DNA from: Davidsoniella eucalypti
Lineage: Eukaryota; Ascomycota; Sordariomycetes; Microascales; Ceratocystidaceae
Assembly: GCA_004009845.1 (NCBI GenBank)
Contig: RMBW01000067.1
Coordinates: 62,001-126,000, forward strand
Length of the DNA: 64,000 nucleotides
Reading direction: 5' to 3'
Positions 1 through 9,830 of the stretch are shown piece after piece; position 1 is the stretch's first letter, and every line of letters begins with the position of its first letter. The position numbers and the translations under genes were made by a program. Under the pieces are notes generated by a model. The model was not told the DNA's origin and did not search any database. It saw only the letters and a list, made by a program, of their open reading frames with translations.

Positions 1-265
1 GGAAACTGCCGTCAAGCGCGGTGGTGCTACGAAGGTTTACTGCATGGCCACGCATGGTGTCTTCGGTGGTGATTGCCTTGCTCAGATGCAAGCGTGCGAG
101 TGCATCCACAAGATTGTCGTCACGAACAGCTTCCCAATCACTGAGGAAGATATCCGTAACACGCCAAAGTTGGTTGTTATCGATCTATCTCTTCTGCTGG
201 CAGAAGCTATCCGCCGTAATCATTATGGAGAGCCTATCTCACCTCTCTTTCAACACCTTGACTGA
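1..265 (+). CDS. PRS: Ribose-phosphate pyrophosphokinase, C-terminal fragment (5' end outside window)
   Basis: Reading frame open from base 2 to the stop at 263-265 encodes about 87 residues. PRPP synthetase makes phosphoribosyl pyrophosphate from ribose-5-phosphate and ATP, the entry metabolite for nucleotide, His and Trp synthesis, in the cytosol. The fragment matches the end of the family: VYCMATHGVFGG (the Type I phosphoribosyltransferase-like region), KIVVTNSFP, and the terminal SLLLAEAIRRNHYGEPIS helix region. I cannot say which of the several fungal PRS paralogues it is, because the distinguishing N-terminal and insertion regions are missing. The gene runs in from the left edge; no intron is visible in this piece. 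Confidence 0.9.
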   Translation, partial: ETAVKRGGATKVYCMATHGVFGGDCLAQMQACECIHKIVVTNSFPITEEDIRNTPKLVVIDLSLLLAEAIRRNHYGEPISPLFQHLD

Positions 266-1103
266 AACTTGACGGTCTATCTAATGATGTGCAAATATTT
301 TTCTTTTCTTATCTTTGGCAGCCAAAAAAAATCATATTTGGGTAAGGCGTTCTATTTATCGGTTTTTTTATAGCCAGGACAAATCATTCCCCATACGCAT
401 AGAGGGTTCCGTATACAAAACGGCTCATTGGAGTTTGATTCGTGCTGTCCAATTTGTCTTTCTCTTTGTCTCATTCGCCCCTCAAAACTGCCTTGTGAAC
501 CTGTAGTTCATATTCAAATCAAAGAGGATGATCCAACCGGAGTGGGCAGGGTCAACAAACATCATACGTCATAAGAAAAAGAAAAAAAAAGAACATGATG
601 ACAGCAACATCTAGCTATATCATCATACCAAAAATATATTGAATGTTAGACCTACGTGGTGATAGTATCCATTGCTATCCACCATCAACGTCTTTATCTC
701 TCTCTTCTTGACCATATGCTTTAATGTAAATCGTCGCCGTACAAAAGCGACAACCAGCGGTGCTGCCCCTTGCTGGGCGGCAGGAGCCCTTGTTCTTTCT
801 CATGAATGGGTTCTTAACGGAACGCTGGAAGATTAATCCGTATTTAAAGGCTAAGTCTTCAACGGTCTTCATGCCCCATGGAGTCTTGGCAAGAGAACTT
901 ACGATACATCATCATGTCAAGATATTTTTTTTGACATCTACTCTTCATATCTCGTAATGTGTATTCTTGATGAGAGTCGAGAATTGTGCATTTATCACTA
1001 TATGTATGAACGAATAATAGTAATAATACAACTCTTTTTTTATTAGAAATCCACATCATATGCTTACACGTCATAAGTTATGTTACCCAGGAATATTGAT
1101 ATC
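266..1103. other. Intergenic, convergent 3' regions
   Basis: Lies between the PRS stop and the stop of the nucleotidyltransferase gene on the other strand. AT-rich, with short homopolymer runs; the short open frames here have no recognisable domain or fungal coding character. Presumably two 3' UTRs. Confidence 0.6.
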
Positions 1104-4100
1104 TCAAGTAGCACCGAGCACATGAATACTATCTAGCAGTGTTGAAAAGCCCCTGTCCTGTAGCGACTCTAGTGAGACAGGCTCCATGAAGACCTCATCC
1201 GGCACGCCATTTTGGCCCGTACTCTGGATCAACTTCCAAGCACGACGGAACTCATTACGAATGCTGCTTATTCCATGATGCGTGACAGTTCTAGCCACGT
1301 TGTGATCGACCTCGAACGGATCTTCAATGGCGAAAAGATAGCGGCATCTGACCTCTTTCAACGTGACATCGATAGGTTCTAAAGATTTAGGTGTAGCTTC
1401 AGAAAGGGAGGATTTGCTATCAAGGCCAACCATTTTTGCATTGTCAGTTGGAGCGTCGTTTGTGGCAATCGGATGGCCAGCAGCAGCAGCACTACTTGTG
1501 TTGTCTACCATCAAGACAGTTTTAGCACCTGTCCAGCCTTTGGCTTGCTTAGTAAGAATTCCTCCTGGAGATGTCCGAAGACTGAGGACCTCTCTACCCC
1601 AATCAAACCCTCTACGATAAGGGGTGTTGGTCAAGAACCCAGATTGTGCGTAGTACTCAAAGAATCCACAGAGCAGCTGACCGAGGGATTCGCTATTTGT
1701 GTTGATCGTGTTTTTCTGGCAAGCGGAGATCAACGTGAGTTCATCACGTAGGAAGCGGACATCATAGCCTTTGCATTCTACCATCTCTGCATACTCTGCA
1801 GGTGCAAAAGATGACTTGGGTGGGGCTAATACTTGTAGGTTTGGACAGACAAATGGCTCGACTACGTTGATAAGGTAGTGAATGGCCATAAGGGCATAGC
1901 CGTAACTGCTAAGCGTTCCACGGTACGGCGTGTTGATCTGTCGACTTTTGGCCCAGCGTTTGACGAATAGTACCATTTTCCGGACTCGGGGATCAGTGTG
2001 AGAATAGCAACGAAGAAGGGTCGAGTTCTGGAGGGCTAGGTGCGCAGAAAAGTTGATATCACACTGTGCACCAACTCCGTCCTTGGGAAACTCAAGCTCA
2101 TCTCGGTACCGATCTTTGGGTTGGGAAATCAACACCGGATCACCAATAGTTCGAATGGCGTCAATGATAGGCTGTTCATCAGCAGACACCGAGAGACCGT
2201 ATTTATACCAAGCACGCGGCCCAGCCGCGGGTAGCTTTGTGAGAGAACGGCGTAGGATATCTATATACGCGGTAACGATGGCTTGTTGCTGGTCAGTGTA
2301 CACTTTCTTTTCAAGGGCAGCTTCGAAGTCAAAGGCAAGCTGTAGAGTTTTGAGGCGGAGGGCTAAATCAGCCAATGTTGGTGATTGTCCAACTTGAACA
2401 AAATCGGATAGGGCCTGTTTCAACTCCGGTTTGCAGACTCCAAGAATGAAGTAGTGCAAGAAGAAATTGACGGTTTGCTCTGGAGCAGGCCCACGCCCAG
2501 ATGTCAGCATGCGGTAGAGCTTGTTTGAGCGGTTGTAATAGTCAACGGGTGTTTCGTTATGTCGCTGTTCAAGTGTGATGACCTGTATGAGGGGCAGTTG
2601 CTTGAATCTTGAAAGAACAGTTTGGAGCTCCTGATTGTAACTTATAGCTTTCTGATGATCGGTGATCTGTTGGTTTAACAAAGTGTCGAGTTGTGAAGCA
2701 AATGTAGAGGCTGATTGTTCCAGTTCATCGTGAGCGTAGCCTTGAGATCTTGAAGACCAACACAACATAATTTCTTCTGCTTCAATATGCAAGCTTGTTG
2801 TGGAAACACTGCGAACAGTGGTTGGCGTAGGAATCGTCCCAGGATTAGAAGCTGAAGTCAGGAGCGATAGATCACGCTCAGCGGATGAAAATTGATTGTA
2901 CGGACGAGCCAAAAGTTTATCACGGAGGTCTTTATTGGTCAACCCTTGAATGATAGCACAGCAAATCTTACTCAATGTAAGATAGTACGCGGGTGTAAGT
3001 GAGGCTGTTGACGCGCCGTCGAGATCGGGTATGTTAAGTTGCAGAAGAACCTTTTTAGCAGTAGTAAAGTACGAGCTTGTAGGCTGATTTGCTTGTTGCA
3101 TCACGGAGATACGGCCAGAAACAACGACAGGAGAGTTCAAATCAGGAACAATGGAAGAGGGCGTTGACATGCTATCTTGACGAATGGCTTTGCGTGATGG
3201 CGTAGATGGTGTCTCTGGCACAATAGAGTTGGTAAGATCCTGAGCTAATGAGCTTGCTGGACGCTCAGTACTCGACTTAGGTGGGTCTTCTGATGAGATG
3301 GCAGTCTTTGCATTACCCGATGTCATACTTTCTGTCAGCTGTGATGGACTGCCAGTCTGAGTAGGCTCATCGTCGGGTCCATTTTCCCACCTTTCACGTT
3401 CTTTTAGAAGGTCTTGGAGGAGTTCAGTACCTGGCTTCTCGCAAAGTTTGATGATAGGAACACGAGTTCTAGTCAAAAGCCGAGCACCATATCCCCTCTC
3501 TAGAAACGCCTTTTCTATCAAGCGAGGTATTAAAGAGCCTCTATCTTCGGGCTGTTGTCGAGAATGTGGAGTGATCAAGGCAAGATCCATATCTGAGTTT
3601 TTGGTGGCAAACCCAGACGCCACACTACCAAAGCAGCGAAGCTCAACTGAACCTCGAGGAAAGTCGGAGATATGGTTGGTGCCTATCTCATAGTTTGATA
3701 TGACGTCTCGACAGACAGCCTCAAGCTGCATGCGAAATTGATCCTTTGATTCTAGATCTCCCGGGTTGATTTGCTCATCTTGGAGAACTTCCTCGCTAAT
3801 CTGATCAAGATACGCGGCTCCTGTGAGGATGAAATTGCGAGCATTGGCTGCAGAGTTGCGTGATTCGCTCTGTGATGGTCTATGATAAGATCGCGGATTG
3901 TGTCTTCCGGGGAAATTTGAGAACTGGGGTTCAGAGCCGGATCCTTGAGCATAGTTTGCGGGATGGTTATTCGGGTTGTTGAAGGTGGGAGTAGAGCTAT
4001 TACCATTGGTATAGCCACCATTGTTATGACTGTTGCTATAGTCCTGTACGCCTGCTTGATGGAAATGTCCTGCGTTTTGGTTGTGGTATGAGCTGTTGTT

Positions 4101-4532
4101 GTGCCGAGGTCTGTAAGCTGAATTCTGGAAGCCATGACGATGGCCAGAATTCTGATCGTTATTCCAATTATTGCGCTGTTTTTGATACCCATCCTGCGAC
4201 TGGTAACCTGTCTGCCCATTGTTCCGATAACCATAGGAGTTGTCTCGGCGCATATTATGATTCCGACGCTGATCAGAAAAGTCCTGGCGGCCCTGGGAAT
4301 GCGTAGGTGGGGGCATGGCACGTGGATCAATCGGAATGACGAGCTGAGCGCTCATGTTCCGGCGCTGGGCTTGATTCAGTCTTCGATGAGAAGTCTTGGG
4401 AGACCCTTGTACAGGTGGTAGACTTGGGTCAGGGCCAGGTCCTTGATTACGGACTTGATGATCGGATGACGACCCCAGAACCATGTTACGAAGATGGCTC
4501 TCGAGGTCATCTTGATTGGATGCAGATGACAT
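1104..4532 (-). CDS. Cid1-type terminal nucleotidyltransferase (probable poly(U)/poly(A) RNA-tailing enzyme) with a very large insertion
   Basis: Intronless 1142-residue protein. Members add U or A tails to RNA 3' ends, marking transcripts for decay. Residues about 75-225 are rich in N, Q, G, Y and H (prion-like, low complexity). The nucleotidyltransferase core starts near 285: GSVASGFATKNSDMDLAL gives the hGS box and catalytic D314/D316. The third acidic residue appears to be D825 in QCDINFS, roughly 500 residues on, where Cid1-type enzymes usually need only tens; residues about 367-815 are therefore an insertion. The helical domain VRKMVLFVKRWAKSRQIN follows, then the PAP-associated domain (SLGQLLCGFFEYYAQSGF). 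EDPFEVDHNVAR carries a histidine (H1077) at the place of the Cid1 His that favours UTP, so uridylation is a reasonable inference. ATG at 4532 is the first in frame. Confidence 0.85.
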   Translation of the reverse strand: MSSASNQDDLESHLRNMVLGSSSDHQVRNQGPGPDPSLPPVQGSPKTSHRRLNQAQRRNMSAQLVIPIDPRAMPPPTHSQGRQDFSDQRRNHNMRRDNSYGYRNNGQTGYQSQDGYQKQRNNWNNDQNSGHRHGFQNSAYRPRHNNSSYHNQNAGHFHQAGVQDYSNSHNNGGYTNGNSSTPTFNNPNNHPANYAQGSGSEPQFSNFPGRHNPRSYHRPSQSESRNSAANARNFILTGAAYLDQISEEVLQDEQINPGDLESKDQFRMQLEAVCRDVISNYEIGTNHISDFPRGSVELRCFGSVASGFATKNSDMDLALITPHSRQQPEDRGSLIPRLIEKAFLERGYGARLLTRTRVPIIKLCEKPGTELLQDLLKERERWENGPDDEPTQTGSPSQLTESMTSGNAKTAISSEDPPKSSTERPASSLAQDLTNSIVPETPSTPSRKAIRQDSMSTPSSIVPDLNSPVVVSGRISVMQQANQPTSSYFTTAKKVLLQLNIPDLDGASTASLTPAYYLTLSKICCAIIQGLTNKDLRDKLLARPYNQFSSAERDLSLLTSASNPGTIPTPTTVRSVSTTSLHIEAEEIMLCWSSRSQGYAHDELEQSASTFASQLDTLLNQQITDHQKAISYNQELQTVLSRFKQLPLIQVITLEQRHNETPVDYYNRSNKLYRMLTSGRGPAPEQTVNFFLHYFILGVCKPELKQALSDFVQVGQSPTLADLALRLKTLQLAFDFEAALEKKVYTDQQQAIVTAYIDILRRSLTKLPAAGPRAWYKYGLSVSADEQPIIDAIRTIGDPVLISQPKDRYRDELEFPKDGVGAQCDINFSAHLALQNSTLLRCYSHTDPRVRKMVLFVKRWAKSRQINTPYRGTLSSYGYALMAIHYLINVVEPFVCPNLQVLAPPKSSFAPAEYAEMVECKGYDVRFLRDELTLISACQKNTINTNSESLGQLLCGFFEYYAQSGFLTNTPYRRGFDWGREVLSLRTSPGGILTKQAKGWTGAKTVLMVDNTSSAAAAGHPIATNDAPTDNAKMVGLDSKSSLSEATPKSLEPIDVTLKEVRCRYLFAIEDPFEVDHNVARTVTHHGISSIRNEFRRAWKLIQSTGQNGVPDEVFMEPVSLESLQDRGFSTLLDSIHVLGAT
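2328..2660 (-). other. Gag-like helical segment inside the nucleotidyltransferase insertion
   Basis: Residues about 625-735 of the nucleotidyltransferase. The pattern TLEQRHNETPVDYYNRSNKL, then an aromatic/hydrophobic helix (VNFFLHYFILGV), then ELKQALSDF and TLADLALRLKTLQLAF follows the order seen in retrotransposon Gag capsid (retrotrans_gag/UBN2-like) domains: short-spaced helix, E-[ST]-x-x-x-Y-x-x-R-[FS], a hydrophobic GL/GV-x-P-E turn, and a TL-x-x-[AL] helix. No CCHC knuckle is seen. This is recognition by eye, not a profile match. Confidence 0.45.
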
Positions 4533-5751
4533 CCCGCCTTTGGGGCTTCTCGAGCCTATATTGATCCGAATGATCGGAAAGAAGCTTTTCTAGAGCGCCG
4601 TTAGTCTTGGAATTCTATGAATAGCGTGGTGTAGGGCAGAGGGCATACTCGGTAGAACGGATTACACTCAAGTCAAAGTGCGTGAGATGTAGGGAAAACA
4701 AAAGAAGCCTTGAAAGGCGCCGAAGAAATCAAAGATGTAGAGCTTTGGCTGATATTGGTCAGCTGGAATGCGGGAGGCCGATTTTGATGGAAAAGATACG
4801 AACACCGAACTCAGTAAATGCACAAAAACGAGCGTCCTATATTAAGAGTATCAATAAAGCGCATGTAGAACATACGCTCAATTCCCACAGGCTCGGGATC
4901 CAGATGAATGATGATGATTTTGGTTGAAACCAAGACTTGGGACTATCTCGATAATGTCGAGGTCGGGGATTTCAAGGCTGAAAAACAATGAGTTTTCGGA
5001 TGAATCAATTATCAGTAGCAAAAATCTTAGAGACGGTTGTAGGTTGGTGCTACAATCAGCAGAATGCTTATGTCATACTATAAGCACATGTACAAAACAG
5101 CACTAAGAAAACAGCACTAAGAAAACCCATGGCCTGACAGTTGGCTCCAAGTGTCAAGCAGGCGAGAAATTATGCTTAGATAATCCGTTTTCATAGTTGC
5201 TTGAGATCTAAGGAAAAAAACAGGCGCTAAGAGCTAAGAGGCAACCGGTTGTATAGTGAATACTATGTATTAAGCTAAACAAGATAATTCCATCAGCTGC
5301 AAAATCTCTTTCTCCTACATCATCACCTGAGATTGAGTCCATGATCCCAAACAGCGTCTCGGCCCAACATTTGACTTATTAGACTTGGACAGTTGGCACT
5401 TCTTCATTCATTCTTTATTGCGCTTTGAACAACGATTAGTTTCCAACGCCCTACCCAGAAGTGGCCCAGAAGTTTGCGCTGAAAGCAAATGAAGTAAAAG
5501 GAATTCAAAGAAGGACTCCCATCAGTTCTCCACGCTTTTTTCTTATTGGATCAACCACGACATTTAACTACGCCTGTATCTAATTCCATCCCATTTCATC
5601 AAATTCTTCCATCACAAGTCTGAATCACTACTTTCCTTTTTCCAAAAGTGTGACACTTGCTAGAAAACGACAATCTTAATCGCCAGAGGCATCTTCATTC
5701 ACTTTCCATCACTCACATTCTTTCTCGATACCACAAAATCCTATCGCCATC
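4533..5751. other. Divergent intergenic region (nucleotidyltransferase / TFIIF alpha)
   Basis: 1.2 kb between two head-to-head starts, so it must hold both promoters. The last 250 bp before TFIIF alpha are pyrimidine-rich, as in many fungal leaders. No convincing coding frame. A short tandem duplication is listed separately. Confidence 0.6.
5098..5125. repeat. 14-bp perfect tandem duplication
   Basis: Two adjacent copies of CAGCACTAAGAAAA in the divergent region. Only two copies; probably slippage. Confidence 0.85.
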
Positions 5752-7846
5752 ATGAGCGCTCCTCTTCCGAAACCTAATGGCGTCGCACCAAAGCAAACGC
5801 TTCCTGTTCACCGCCCGAATCCAAACCCTCTTCGACCTCGTCGCCGGCCTGCGGACCCCATGGTCCAGCGAAAACGGCCCAATGTTGCAAAGCAGATCGG
5901 CTTCCAGAAAAAGGCCGAGCCTTCGAGTCTGGAACGACTACCTATGAAATCGCTCGAAGACCTACAAAACAGGAGGAAACAATTTCAAGGTTGGTCAGAA
6001 CCACCTCCACAAGGTCATCTCGATTATCCTGTGGTAACAACGAAAAAGGCGTTACGTGAGCAAATGCGAATCCACGCCATGCGATTCTACCGATCTAAGG
6101 GAGATGAGACTCCCATAGACCCTAGCAATCAAGAAGATTTCACTCGGCCCGTCACCCTTCATCGCCGCGATCCTCGACAACCTCCTCCCGGTCGAGCAGC
6201 ACCAAAAGAGCCGACTCCCGAACCCATCAGCGTCAATGAGCAAGAGGCCGAACGTCTTGCTCAACTGAAAGCCGAGAAAGATGCTCAACGTGCGATAGAT
6301 CAGGCCAAAATCGCGCCTAGCATCAAGGAGCAAAAGCAACAAAAGCTGAAGCCCAAGGAGGAGAAAATCAACTTGAACCGGATGCCGACCACAGCTAATG
6401 GCAAGAAACAGTCGGAAATCCGCTACGAAGAGGCTTTGCCATGGCATCTCGAGGATGCCGATGGAAAAAATGTATGGGTTGGATCATATGAAAGTGCGTT
6501 GTCTGAAAACTATGTCGCTCTCGTTATCGATGGTACAAACTTCCGCATGATCCCTATTGAAAAGTGGTATAAGTTTACCGCAAAGCCCCCTTTTGTGCCC
6601 ATCACTGCGGACCAGGCTGAAGACATGCTTCGCAAGCAAATTCCAGTCACCCGCTGGCTAGTCAAGAAAGAGGAAGAGCGTGCTGAAGGTCAAAAGCGTA
6701 TGCAGGAGTGGCGTGCGGCAAGCGGTCCTGCCAATAGACGTCGTCCAGAACAAGAATCCCGTGACTACGATGAAGTAGACATGGACCCTGGCGATGAGTT
6801 CCAGGATGACGATGAGACTGGAGGCGCGTTAGATATAGATGATGAAGACGCCAAGATCTCTAGTGATCGTATCCGTAAGAACCAGCTTGGTGCCAACTTG
6901 TTCGGCGATGGTGACGAACAGGAAGTCGACGAGAAGGAGCTTGCTATCCTGAAAGAGGATATCATCAAGAAGGAACAAAGCCGGAAGCTCAAGAAGAAGT
7001 TTCTCAAGCGCGCCAATGAGAATGCGATTGAGTCTGATGATTCTGACGATGATCCATTCTTGGCTCAGGCTTCCGTAAGTGTACCAGATCCATACTTCAT
7101 ATTCCAGTATTATACTAATATATATCACAGTCTGATGACTCTGACGAAGAATCGGAAGAGGAGATCAAAGAAGAGGAAAAACCAACCGACTTGGATGCTA
7201 CAGCGGACAAGGACAAGGACAAGGAGAAGGAGAAGGACAGTGACCACAAGAAGAACCCCGATATTGTGAAGAAGAAAGGCCTCAAGCGTGCTGGCTCACC
7301 TGGAGCCTCCGAGTCTAGTGGAAACGAGTCGTCGAGAAAGAAGACGAAGCTCAAAAAATCTGCCGCCGCTTCTCAGAACCGATCATCAACGCCTCTTGCA
7401 ACCGGTCAGCGACGCAAGGTGGGTGCTGCTGGGAATCTCAGTGATGGTGAGGCCACTGCCGGCGAGATGTCTGATTCTCAGCCTCGCAAGAAGATCAAGC
7501 TAGTCGCCAAAGGAACCCCTGCCACAAACTCACGTCCCGGCAGTCCCATACCCAACAGTAAGTTTCATCCGTCACTCTCTATTGACCTCAGGTTGTCAGA
7601 TTTCCCAAGTCTAACCTTCATACAACAGGTGCTGCTAGTCCTACTGAAGGCGCCATCCAGGCTCATGAAATCGTCGCTGCACTGCCCAAGCTTCCCAACG
7701 GCATTTCTATCCTCAATCTATTCAAGTCCTTTGAGTCCCGCGTTGGAGACGGCCCAGGTCTAATGACCAAGTCTGATTGGCTCAGACTTGTACGTGAGAG
7801 CTCAATATATACGCAAGCTGACAAGCTTCTGCGTCGCAAGGAGTAG
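5752..7846 (+). CDS. TFG1: Transcription initiation factor IIF alpha subunit (RAP74/Tfg1)
   Basis: Exons 5752-7074, 7131-7557 and 7629-7846 (introns 56 and 71 bp, GTAAGT donors; ACTAAT branch in the first) give 655 residues. TFIIF escorts RNA polymerase II to promoters and acts in start-site selection and early elongation. The N-terminal dimerisation barrel shared with TFIIF beta is seen at residues about 220-305 (RYEEALPWHLEDADGKNVWV and MIPIEKWYKFTAKPPFVPIT). A long acidic then lysine-rich linker follows (residues about 335-580). The third exon encodes the C-terminal winged helix (HEIVAALPKLPNGISILNLF to LLRRKE), so without the splice the protein would lose this domain. Converges on CWC26. 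Confidence 0.92.
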
Positions 7847-8125
7847 AGGCCGTATTACAAGAGTGAGCTTTACAGATGGGCCCATTTCCTCTCATAATGT
7901 TTGTTGGTTGTTTATAGCGATATGGTGACACAATGACAGACTTGGAAACCAGAAGGAAGTCGAGATAAAACAAACATAACATAGGTTTGGTCCAATTTGA
8001 AAACAAGATATAATTTTAGAATGGCGTTGGTTGGTTTTGGCGATGGGCAAGTTTCAGTTTGCAAATAATGGATATTAGTGTTGTTTCTGTAGTCTATATA
8101 TTTATTGGTATGTATCGTACCGTCA

Positions 8126-9094
8126 TTATTCATCCATCTGCCACGAATATTCTAGTCCCTTGTGACGTTCTCTTCTATTCAAGGCCTTGAATCGCTCTGC
8201 CTCAAACCCATTTCCACGATCAACGCCATCCCAGCGATATCCTGGCTTTATTCCGTACCTATTCGGTGATGCTACGCCCTGATATATCGGTCTGACATGT
8301 TTTGACGAGCCTTTCTTGGTAGCAGCTGGTTTGTTGGCCAAGAACTTCATCATTGGATCATTCCAGCGTTCTTTCTCCTTCAACTCCTGATTAAGGTCTT
8401 TATCGTCCGCATGCCGAGCAAAGCTCATCAGCGCCGCATCTCCAAGGCGTTCTTTATTTTCACGCGCAGTTTGCAGTTGGACATCACCCTTTAAAGCTCT
8501 CTTTGCTTCTCGTTCCTTGTCCTCGGCATCCTGGGCCTCCTTTCGCGCCGCTGCGCGTCTCATGGATACGTCGATTCTGCGGCCGGTAGCATCGCGATAG
8601 ACGGTCTCGGCCTCCTTGGCATTCTTATTGAACTTTTCGAATTCGGCTCGTTCTTCGCGCTGGCGTTTGCGCAGTTGCGCCGAGATGGCAGCGGCGCTTT
8701 GCAGACCGGCGTGGGTTCCGTCGCTCATCTTAGCGACACCACCATTTTCATTGTTGACGGCGGGTAACTCGTCATCGTATTCTTGGGCGGCGCGTGTCTC
8801 GGCGGCTACGGATTCGAGAATCTGGTCGGCGGTGTCTGTGGCGGTCATGCCAGAGAGACTCTTCCAGTTGGATTTGTTGACTTTGCGGAACTCGGCTGAT
8901 GTGCCGGCTACGGCGGCTGTTAGGCTGGGGTCTTCGTCGTCGGCATTTTGAGCCTTGCTCCAGCTCGCATCGTCGTCTTCGGTGATCAGAAGACCGGTTT
9001 GTTGAGTCTTGGACTTCTTCTTTTTGGACTTCTTGGAAGGCTGTGGATCGGCGACTAGATAATGCGTTGCGAGATAATTGTTGAGATTTGACAT
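8126..9094 (-). CDS. CWC26: Pre-mRNA-splicing factor CWC26/Bud13 (RES complex)
   Basis: Intronless, 322 residues, ATG at 9094. Bud13 is the central subunit of the RES (retention and splicing) complex with Snu17 and Pml1, which stabilises the activated spliceosome and nuclear retention of unspliced RNA. The N-terminus has the family start NNYLATHYLV followed by a basic KKSKKKKSK stretch; the middle has RDATGRRIDVSMRR and a charged helix of about 60 residues; the C-terminus has the conserved block PNRYGIKPGYRWDGVDRGNG, EAERFKALNRR and a YSWQMDE ending. These blocks in this order are diagnostic. Stop lies 279 bp from the TFIIF alpha stop (convergent). Confidence 0.93.
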   Translation of the reverse strand: MSNLNNYLATHYLVADPQPSKKSKKKKSKTQQTGLLITEDDDASWSKAQNADDEDPSLTAAVAGTSAEFRKVNKSNWKSLSGMTATDTADQILESVAAETRAAQEYDDELPAVNNENGGVAKMSDGTHAGLQSAAAISAQLRKRQREERAEFEKFNKNAKEAETVYRDATGRRIDVSMRRAAARKEAQDAEDKEREAKRALKGDVQLQTARENKERLGDAALMSFARHADDKDLNQELKEKERWNDPMMKFLANKPAATKKGSSKHVRPIYQGVASPNRYGIKPGYRWDGVDRGNGFEAERFKALNRRERHKGLEYSWQMDE

Positions 9095-9830
9095 TATACA
9101 GCAGAGCTAGAAGGGTATTTTTGGGTTTGCTTTTATATAGAGAACAGTGGTATCGAGTAGTGGGTAGTCGGCGATTGTGATTTTGCGGTAATTGATAAAT
9201 ATAACATGTCAACATGGATTCTGGTATTAAAAATATATATAAAAAGAAGGTGCAGGCTATGGAATTAAAATCAAGCTTTCCAGGCGCATTATTCCTACGG
9301 CTCAAGCTTGACCAGAAAAGACTAGAATATTTGATAAGGCCGTTGTCAGCCGACCAATAATGAACCCCGCCAGTCCAGTAAGCTACTGGTGGGAATTAGT
9401 GGGCCATCTTCCCTGACAGGCTCTTACAGGCGCCATTTCCAGCGGCCAACGTAGCACTAGGAGCCGCTGTTCCAGAGCTCGATTGCAGAGCCAGAATACA
9501 TCTGTACACCTGAACACAATATTGTATGTACTTATGTACAGAGTATGTACTACAAGCTAGCTGGTTTTCAAATGTCAACATGCATCCATCGATCGACAAC
9601 GCCAAAAAGAGACAGAAAGCCATAAAGACAAAAAGAAGCCTCTTTAGCTGCAATTCCTGCCCTGGTTCGTCTGGCCTGCCTTTTTTTGCTTTCGGGACCG
9701 CTCCCGGCTGGCCTTCGATCTCGCTTGATTAAATCCGCCAATCTTCTTATTTCATCTTCTGCCTCTCGAGTTGCTTCGTCATTCTTTTCCCTTGCCGATA
9801 TCGCCCTGCTATCCTCTTAATCTCTCTGCC
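9095..9830. other. Divergent promoter region (CWC26 / TRS85)
   Basis: About 735 bp between head-to-head starts. Contains a TATA-like AT stretch near 9230 and a run of repeated GTAC/TGTAC words near 9520-9550. No gene recognised. Confidence 0.5.

Noticed and set aside
3752..4330. 192-codon frame on the same strand inside the nucleotidyltransferase N-terminus
   Set aside because: Frame-shifted reading of the low-complexity Asn/Gly/Tyr region; the main frame continues cleanly through it.
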